Part shown: in pieces, positions 57,801 to 64,000 of the stretch
Layout: every line of letters starts with the position of its first letter
How positions within the stretch are numbered: the first letter of the stretch is position 1
Assembly (NCBI GenBank): GCA_907163375.1
Contig: CAJQUW010015454.1
Location: forward strand, 1-64,000
Direction of reading: 5' to 3'
Length of the DNA: 64,000 nucleotides
DNA from: Prostheceraeus crozeri
Taxonomy: Eukaryota; Platyhelminthes; Polycladida; Euryleptidae
Notes under the pieces: model-generated
Databases searched by the model: none
Told to the model about the DNA's origin: nothing
Seen by the model: the letters and a program-made list of their open reading frames with translations, nothing else
Translations under genes and position numbers: made by a program

Positions 57801-60800
57801 AGCCAATAAACTAACGACGTTAAGTAGCTTGCAAGCAGTTGTTAACTTCAACATGTTAATGTGTTGCGAACCTAGCACCCGTGCCATCACATGGATAGTC
57901 ATAATAATGATCATCATAATACAGATAGCCTTCATGGGCTCTGAAAGTCATTGACAAACCACATGGTTGTGAATGAAATATCATCGAAATGTGGGCCAAT
58001 TGCATTATGTGCATGTATTATTCTATAAACGTAATGATGAATTTAAATGCCACTTCACTCTATCTACTCAAACTGTCATCTATGAGGTCCTCCTTTCATA
58101 CTTCAGTGGTCGTGGTCGGTATTCGGTATCACTAATTTGAAATGGTCGCCGTACATAGATAGCACAGCGATTAATTCTATCCCAAAAGTGAATATGTGAA
58201 TGATGTATGCACGTATTACACGAAACCTTGTAACTGTTAGCTTTATATGGAGAAGCATTTAGTCCCTGATTTAGGCCGGTATGCTAATTTTATTAGTCAA
58301 ACTAATGAAATTTGAAATAATTTCTTGCCATTGAAGAATGTACAATTATCTATATATTTTGCAGGATCTGCTGAAGAGCAACTTCATATTTGTGTACAAC
58401 CTCCCGTGCAATGGATACACACAGACGGAATTGGAATCATTGACGCAGTCAAACAATGTGATATTTTTGCCTGAAATTGATGATGATACGAGGTAATCAT
58501 TCTACTTATTCCTATTTTCATTCTACATACATGCAGTTAAGAAGTTATTTGGATATTTCTGCTGAATTTGTTTGATGATTGCACTCAAATGGTTTGGAGG
58601 ATCATATCGCATGTTAAAAGGGGGTCAGAGTTTAACCCCAGTATATATTTTTCTACATAGATACAGGTTTATAAAATTTTTGTATGTCTTCTTCACTAAA
58701 ATGTCTAATGTAGGTCTACTTTACGGGATTTGATTTAAGCATGAAATAAAAAATAATTCTTGTGCGAAATGGTAGGATTTAATGATGAAATTATACTTTG
58801 AAAAATGTGGAAAAAACTGCTGCAAGTGATATTCTATGATCTTGGTCTGAAAAAATATGAAAATACTGTGTTCCATATTCAGAAGTGTGATGAGATGATT
58901 TCAAGCATGTCAACATCAAACATGTATTTGAATTGCTTCATTCATCTTAGGGCCCACCAACTTGTTCTTCTTGGCGGGGTAATCTCGCTTCCATGTGTAC
59001 ATTGTAGTCATTTCTGGTCAATTTTATGTATACAGGGATACAAGGAGTATCTCAATCGGAAACAGAAAGTGGCAATATCAAAATACAATGCTTTCCGAAC
59101 TTGTTCTTCTTCGGAAAGAACAATCAAGCAGTTAGAAGATTTAAACGTTTCTTTCGAAAAAGTGGGGGAATTGAAAAATCTGTGAATTTTTATTGTTATC
59201 AATACAGAACAGCATTATTTCGTCTTCGTTTAACATGACTTTTTATGTACTTAGCGTTTTGATGGTCTCTTCATAAAATTTTGAACACCATAATATCATC
59301 TTTTTCTGACATAAGATATTTCTGATAAGCAGTCACTGAAAGTATTATAAGTTAGGTACATGTATGTTGGGTCTGTTGAATATTGCTCCGATTGGCTTCT
59401 TTTTTTGTTGACCATGTGTTGCGATATCTTTATGAATATTGACTGTGTGACGTATTTCATGCTGTTCATAATCCGTTCATGCATCAACATGAGAAACATG
59501 AGCTTGCTGGAAACAAAAAATCTCAGTTACAATTTTTACGAGCAATAGTTATCAAAACAACACGAAGAAGCGCCTGAAATTTATTGGAACTACCGGGTGT
59601 CACAAAAGTCAGGTAAAAGTTTAAAAGGCTCTCATTTGCTTCAATTTATTCATTTACACATGCGGTCTTTTTGAAAGTGCTCCTCAGATCGGGGAATTTG
59701 AGGCACCACCGTTTAATTTCTTCATTTGTTTTAGTTTTTGACGCTGTGTACGTTCTATGTCGATCGGTCACTTCTCGTCTGGATGTAAATTCTATTCACA
59801 TGACGAGTCATAAAGAGATCTTGCACATTCAGTGTGCATTATATTTCTGAATTTTCATTAGGCATGGTTTTTGACACACGCATTGAATTTGTTGAGCTGT
59901 ACATCGCCAAAGGCAGGTCTTCTTCAGCAGCACTGCGCGCCTGCAAGATAGCTCATAGCTGTTATTGGAACCAATCCAGCGTTTCCCCATCTCACGTTTG
60001 ATTCAGCGGTTTAGAGATACTGGATCAGTAGCAGTTAGGCGGCGGTGGGGTTAGCCCAGTTCTGAAGATGAAATCAAGATAGTTTTTGGGACGAACTGGA
60101 AACTCGTCTGTCCACAACTAGGAGCTGCCAGTTGTCAACGGATCCTACGACTCAGACTGTACCTCTAGCCATGCAGACTGCAGATTGACCTGGCACTCAA
60201 AGATAATGATAGGGAAAGTCGTTTTGCCTTCGCACGGTTCCTCCTGTCAGGTGCCGTTCATCTCGAGTCGATCGTGCGGATTGATGAGTCTTATGTCTCG
60301 ATGTTGGGTCACGTGAATCGCGGATTGACACAATTGCATCGTTTGGGGATCGGAGAAGCCGCGGGAAGTCATCGAAAAAGACATCCATGCTCCAAAGGTG
60401 TGTATGGGTCGGTTACTCTGCGGAGTGCTGTCTAACTCCTTCTCTACCGGAACCATTAGAGAATTATGCCAACATGCTTCGAGATCATATTATCCAACAA
60501 ATTAGAAGGAGACGTCGCATGGATTCCACGATCTTGCAACAAGATGGGCACCTCCACATTTTTCGATTGTTGCAAGATCCTTCCTGTCTCGAATATTCCT
60601 TGATGATTGGATTGTCGCTAGAGGATATACAAGCCGGTGGCCATCTCACTCACCAGATCCAACAGCGTTGAACTTCTACTTCTGGGGTACTCTGAAAGAC
60701 GCAATTGCTGCAGTCCAAGACGCCTCGACTCTGATAAATTGATACGATCAGTTTTGTGTCTGCGCTCGAGGTTGGAAGCGGTGATCGAATGTAGAGAAGA

Positions 60801-61779
60801 AGTTATTAATCGATGTCTTGTATGAATATCCATCTGTTTAGTATAGTTTGCTTCTTTAATCGATGGCATGCGTTGTTATTGGTAAAATAAGATGTTAATT
60901 TGCAATCAGCATTCTTTGCTTATGAAGTGCATAGATTTGGCTACTACGTTTCAAAGCAAAAGTTACGTTTGGCTTGTAGAAAGAAGCAAAAATGCTGCAT
61001 CGAATTCCCTGATCTGAGGTGCACTTTGAAAAAGATCGCACGCTCAAACAAATAAATTAAAGCAAATCTGCACGTTTTTACCAGACACTGAGGCTGCGAC
61101 TACGTCGCGAAACGTATGTCTCCTGTAGACACTTTTAAGATTATACTTTTACGGATAAACCACACAAGGAGTGAGTGCATTTTTTTCTTTCAACTTATGA
61201 TAAAGCAAATCTGGTGGTTGGCTAATTTCACATGCGTTGTATGTGCAGAATTGAGTGAATCCGTGCTCTCGAAATTTGAGACTGAGATTTGGTGCGAACC
61301 CTCTGGACGCGTACTTTCAAAGCATTTCAATGACGTTTCATTCGTTGCAAGAATTTTTTAAGAGGTTCATTCTACTGTTCTTACAAAAGTTTTATAATTT
61401 TCTCTTAGATGCGCATTCGTGGAGCTCCCAGAATTGTCAGAGACAGACTGGAATGTACTTCTCTCGACGATTCGTAGGTACACACGCCGCGGCTGTCAAT
61501 TCAGTGTAGACGAAATTTGGCTGAATCCGATTAATGAAGAAAAATTTTCTCCCGCGGCACCCATCGCGGACGTAGGATCCCAAAGCAGTCGAGTACCACT
61601 AGTACGTGACTACCAGCCACCGCCTCCAAACATGCTCACCGCTCCTGTGCCACATCCTCCAATGGCCCCGCCAATACCGCCACCCTTCGGAGGTGGTGGT
61701 TGGCATGCTGTACAATTTCCCGGAATGCATCCACCTGTTCCTCCAACAGCTTCATCAATGGTAACTCATCCTGCCGCAG
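54759..61779 (+). CDS. Multi-RRM protein gene with duplicated exon pairs and Pro-rich tail (partial)
   Basis: Exons 54759-54886, 56063-56237, 58365-58492 and 61409-61779 join in phase with GT/AG borders. They encode two consecutive RRM folds, about 101 residues then about 90. Each has an RNP2-like first strand (FLFVYNIP, FIFVYNLP), a helix, a second strand, then an RNP1-like third strand (CGFALVEID, CAFVELPE), a second helix and a last strand (VDEVWF, VDEIWL). A Pro/Gly-rich low-complexity region follows. Both first-half exons are exactly 128 bp and share phases, showing exon-pair duplication. The aromatic residues of RNP1 are partly degenerate. The role is presumably single-stranded RNA binding. 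The protein starts upstream and continues downstream; the family is not recognised. Confidence 0.75.
54890..56062. other. Intron of the RRM gene
   Basis: No mobile element or other feature recognised. Confidence 0.4.
56063..56237 (+). CDS. RRM unit 1, second-half exon
   Basis: 175 bp after an ATTGAAG acceptor (weak pyrimidine tract), donor GTATGT after CATCAG. One base completes the Arg codon, then CGFALVEIDESRMSSSETEQ, a helix, and QSIEVDEVWFKSAGSN. It ends PPHQ in phase 0, exactly what the next exon requires. Confidence 0.7.
56238..58364. other. Intron of the RRM gene
   Basis: The paired frames near 57025-57267 have no recognisable domain; nothing else is supported. Confidence 0.4.
58365..58492 (+). 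CDS. RRM unit 2, first-half exon
   Basis: 128 bp after acceptor TTTTGCAG, donor GTAATC. It reads DLLKSNFIFVYNLPCNGYTQ, then TELESLTQSNNVIFLPEIDD. The identical length and phases to 54759-54886, with FIFVYNLP aligning with FLFVYNIP, mark it as a duplicate. Confidence 0.8.
59603..61092 (+). mobile_element. DUF4817-type mariner-like DNA transposon, degenerate, with long TIRs
   Basis: Inverted ends of about 85-95 bp (59605-59700 and 61001-61090) match at about 75 percent (CTCAGATCGGGGAATT against CTCAGATCAGGGAATT). Between them a transposase of the IS630/Tc1/mariner superfamily reads in pieces: HTH (MVFDTRIEFVELYIAKGRSS), FRDTGSV, IDESYVSMLGHVNRG (first Asp), QQDGHLHIFRLLQD (second Asp) and a WPSHSPDPTALNFYFWGTLK segment (third Asp). 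A stop interrupts the HTH part near 60000, and several frameshifts follow (for example near 60350 and 60550), so it is dead. It sits in the intron splitting RRM unit 2. Confidence 0.85.
59864..60825 (+). pseudogene. Transposase relic inside the DUF4817-type element
   Basis: The start ATG at 59864 opens an HTH segment of 45 codons, then a stop. The catalytic domain continues in three frames and closes near 60825 with LEAVIECREEVINRCLV, which fits the usual C-terminus (intact members are about 300-350 residues). All three acidic catalytic residues can be pointed to, but in different frames. Confidence 0.8.
61409..61779 (+). CDS. RRM unit 2, second-half exon with proline-rich tail
   Basis: 371 bp after acceptor TTCTCTTAG, donor GTATGG. 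CAFVELPELSETDWNVLLST is followed by a basic helix and QFSVDEIWLNPINEE. Then comes a disordered Pro-rich stretch with PPPPNM, HPPMAPPIPPPFGGGG and MHPPVPPTA. It leaves in phase 1, so another exon lies beyond the Penelope-like element. Confidence 0.8.
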
Positions 61780-61906
61780 GTATGGACTTCCATGTAAAAT
61801 GTTTTTGATGCACAATCCTGGAATAATCGTATAACTAATGTCAAAGAAATTGGGACACAAGTGTCTGCAATTAAAAGTATATTTTGACAGCATACATGCA
61901 TATGCT

Positions 61907-61909
<3 letters not shown>

Positions 61910-61968
<59 letters not shown>

Positions 61969-62002
61969 TTATATATATGTATAGATATATATAAATATAT
62001 AT
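61910..62002. repeat. (TA)n microsatellite
   Basis: About 55 bp of pure TA followed by interrupted TATATA. It abuts the 3' side of the Penelope-like element, whose relatives often end in or insert next to AT-rich simple repeats. Confidence 0.9.
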
Positions 62003-62090
62003 CTTAAGAGCAGATAAATCCACTCCAAGGATCCTCACGCCGACCTTATAACCCAGGTATCAGGTGGTAAGTTTGTAAAACAAATTGTTC

Positions 62091-62132
62091 GTGGAAGACC
62101 GGTTTCGTTTTGAGAAACTTTTTCAATTCCAC
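62091..62132 (-). ncRNA. Hammerhead-ribozyme-like relic in the Penelope-like 3' region
   Basis: On the minus strand: stem I GTGGAA (62132-62127) pairs with TTCCAC (62096-62091). The core position reads TTGAAAA where CTGATGA is expected. Stem II is GTTT/AAAC with loop CTCA. Then GAAA, a self-complementary CCGG stem III, and TC at the cleavage site. The layout is that of type I hammerheads known from Penelope-like elements. Changed core bases suggest it is inactive. Confidence 0.45.
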
Positions 62133-62197
62133 ATACACAGGCAAGTTGTTAGAGCCAAAGTGAACAAATCAAGCACAGTAAGTGAATTACATGGCAC

Positions 62198-64000
62198 TTA
62201 TCGATTAACAGACAGAGAATGACAAAGATTAGGGTGCATCGTCAGCGATTGACAGATATTTGTATGACATGTAGAAAGCTGCTTTTGACAATATCGGATG
62301 ACGCGATTGCTACAATGGCTGTATGGAACAATAAGATGCACATCTGACAATTTATTAAGTTCCTGGTTCAACCCATTCGGGTGCAAAGTATTTAGTCTTT
62401 TGATCCAACGATTTTCCTTTTTTAGTCTCTTCTTCTCATCTGGACAATGTTCCAGGACAACAAAAGAAAAATCGGATAACATACAAGATTCGGTAAAATG
62501 CTTGGATACAGATGTACAATAAAACGTTTTTATATTTCGCAAATGCTCGGCTATTCTTCTTGATACAGGTCTCGAAGTCTGGCCGACATATTGCACTTTA
62601 CAACGCTTGCATAAAATCAAATAAATAACATTTTCCGATTTACAGGTAAGTCTATGTACAATTAAAAACTTGTTATTATTTACACTACTTACAACAGATT
62701 TTGTACCGATTCCAAAAAGGCAAGTGTCGCAATCACAAGGGAAGAAGCCAGTTTCCCAAGCTGTCGGCGATTGCAAAGTCAGTCCTAATACCTTTCTTAC
62801 AGCATCTCTGATGGAGCTTCTGGAATAACCTTGAGCCATCCATCTTGGTTGTACAATATTTTTAACACTCTTGAAATCTTCATACGTAGCACAATGTGTT
62901 GCCCACCTGTAAATTTGACTAAACAAAATTGAACGAAATACATGAGGTGGGTGAAACGACGATTGAGATAAAATGCAATGAGTATCCGTGGGCTTAAAAT
63001 CCACTCGGAACAAAACTTTATGGTTGGATTTATACAGTAGAAGGTCCAAAAAACGCATTTTGCGCAGATCAAATGACATTTCAACATTGATTGTAGGAAA
63101 CAGATTATTTACAAAATCACAAAACACAAACAATTCACTTTGTGAAAAATCCCAGGTCAGAAAAACATCATCAATAAATCGTATCCAAAAAGATGGATGT
63201 TTATCACAAAGCAACAGTTTTTCTTCCCAGTCAGTTAAAAAAATATTTGCGTATGAAGGACCGAATGGGCAACCCATCGCAGTCCCCTGCACTTGCAAAA
63301 ACTTTTCACCTCGAAACGCAAAATTATTATTGTTCAGGATAATTTTCAGCATGGTAAGAAGAGTTAAATCAGGCCTCTTACTGTCCGGAAATTTTAAAAA
63401 GGCTCTCCCCACAGCAGCAACTCCTTCCTCGGTCGGAATGTTAGTGTAAAGTGAGCTTATGTCTAAAGTCACAAGGAAAGTCTGTGTTTTTACTTCAATG
63501 TCATGAAGGAGAGAGATGACATGCATGGAGTCACGAACAAAACTCTTACTAACACGGGCCAAGGGAGCCAAAAAATACTCCAAAAGAGTAGCACAGGTTC
63601 TAGTCACGCTCCCACAATCATTAACAATAGGCCTGCCAGGAGGCATAGAAGAAAATATCCAATGACTTTTATGTGCTTTTGGAAGCAAATAAAATTTACG
63701 TACTCTATCATTATTAGATGGTTCTAAGGCCAAACATTCTCGATTAGACAAAAAACCTTTTGACCGGAGAACGGATAACAAATTCATAAGCCTACGACGT
63801 ACATGAGGATCTATGTCAATATCAAGAGGAACATAGTGCGTTTCATTGGATAATTGACGATACGCCTCAGCTTCATAATGATTTGTCGGTAAAATCATCC
63901 AACTACTACCTTTATCGACGGGTGTAACAATTATAGACTTTTCCAAACGAAGGCGGTTAAATTCATCTCTTTCAAGAGGTGATAAATTGTCTTTATGAAA
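62198..64000 (-). CDS. Penelope-like reverse transcriptase / GIY-YIG endonuclease
   Basis: Open from the window edge to a stop at 62198 (600 codons seen; no ATG needed because it continues upstream). Counting from residue 1 at 63946, motifs appear in order: RPIVNDCGS (105), LDISSLYTNIPTEEG (161, first catalytic Asp), QGTAMGCPFGPSYANIF (220) and RFIDDVFLTW (256, catalytic DD). Then come the thumb, a CDCDTC segment (404), and a GIY-YIG nuclease at IYLILCKRCKVQYVGQT (441-457) with R464, E467 and a C-terminal ENRWIKRLNTLHPNGLN. C447, C450, H468 and H483 fit the CCHH finger known inside Penelope-type GIY-YIG domains. Penelope elements copy RNA at a nicked target. The Neptune-like subgroup is a guess. 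Confidence 0.93.
   Translation of the reverse strand, partial: FHKDNLSPLERDEFNRLRLEKSIIVTPVDKGSSWMILPTNHYEAEAYRQLSNETHYVPLDIDIDPHVRRRLMNLLSVLRSKGFLSNRECLALEPSNNDRVRKFYLLPKAHKSHWIFSSMPPGRPIVNDCGSVTRTCATLLEYFLAPLARVSKSFVRDSMHVISLLHDIEVKTQTFLVTLDISSLYTNIPTEEGVAAVGRAFLKFPDSKRPDLTLLTMLKIILNNNNFAFRGEKFLQVQGTAMGCPFGPSYANIFLTDWEEKLLLCDKHPSFWIRFIDDVFLTWDFSQSELFVFCDFVNNLFPTINVEMSFDLRKMRFLDLLLYKSNHKVLFRVDFKPTDTHCILSQSSFHPPHVFRSILFSQIYRWATHCATYEDFKSVKNIVQPRWMAQGYSRSSIRDAVRKVLGLTLQSPTAWETGFFPCDCDTCLFGIGTKSVVSSVNNNKFLIVHRLTCKSENVIYLILCKRCKVQYVGQTSRPVSRRIAEHLRNIKTFYCTSVSKHFTESCMLSDFSFVVLEHCPDEKKRLKKENRWIKRLNTLHPNGLNQELNKLSDVHLIVPYSHCSNRVIRYCQKQLSTCHTNICQSLTMHPNLCHSLSVNR

Larger units (their letters stand above)
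62003..64000 (-). mobile_element. Penelope-like retroelement, runs off right edge
   Basis: Minus-strand element with one large open frame and a roughly 195-bp 3' region that ends at a (TA)n tract. The 5' end lies outside the window. The element is in the intron after the proline-rich RRM exon, in opposite orientation. The open frame is uninterrupted here, so it may be young. Confidence 0.9.

Noticed and set aside
59036-59238. Acceptor-preceded open frames that can be read as another RRM (NLFFFGKNNQ... frame)
   Set aside because: Two frames are open at once, and neither open frame is the one that continues in phase from the RRM exon at 58365-58492. The strand-helix pattern alone is too generic. 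It might be an alternative last exon, but this is not supported.

Overview
The window looks like AT-rich, intron-rich animal DNA, most likely from a marine invertebrate. Nearly all long open frames belong to mobile elements. The host genes appear only as short exons bounded by GT/AG splice sites. There is no sign of prokaryotic operons, rRNA, CRISPR or a convincing tRNA.

Left half (about 7-25 kb, minus strand): six exons, all in compatible phase, encode the first 157 residues of an SGK3-type kinase: a start codon, a PX phosphoinositide-binding domain, a linker, and the first part of an AGC kinase domain ending in the glycine loop GRGSFGK. The rest of the kinase must lie left of the window or was not seen. 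The introns hold three fold-back repeats with arms of 346, about 545 and 89 bp, a cluster of small hairpins near 4.5-5.9 kb (left of the last exon seen), two related LINE 3' ends (one of them left of the last exon seen), and a TIR-bounded non-autonomous element. The left edge carries an unrelated minus-strand Cys-rich open frame with its own TATA-type promoter; it may be the start of a large virus-like transposon.

Middle (25-52 kb): repeat territory. It holds a LINE 3' end, a decayed RTE-type LINE, a MULE-type transposase region with a possible intron, a 0.5-kb tandem duplication, an old LINE with a CCHC tail, and a Ty3/gypsy LTR element flanked by a 5-bp target duplication and nested in an older TIR-bounded sequence.

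Right part (54-62 kb, plus strand): four exons form two RRM (RNA-recognition motif) units. Each unit has a 128-bp first-half exon and a second-half exon with the same splice phase, so the pair arose by exon duplication. The second unit ends in a proline-rich tail. A degenerate DUF4817-type mariner-like transposon with long TIRs sits in the intron of the second unit. A Penelope-like element (reverse transcriptase plus GIY-YIG endonuclease, minus strand) fills the right edge. It is followed by a hammerhead-ribozyme-like fold and a (TA)n tract.

Main points for follow-up: the duplicated-exon RRM gene, the fold-backs inside kinase introns (potential double-stranded pre-mRNA), the hairpin cluster at 4.5-5.9 kb, and the hammerhead relic downstream of the Penelope-like element. 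All calls come from reading the sequence by eye; no database search was run.
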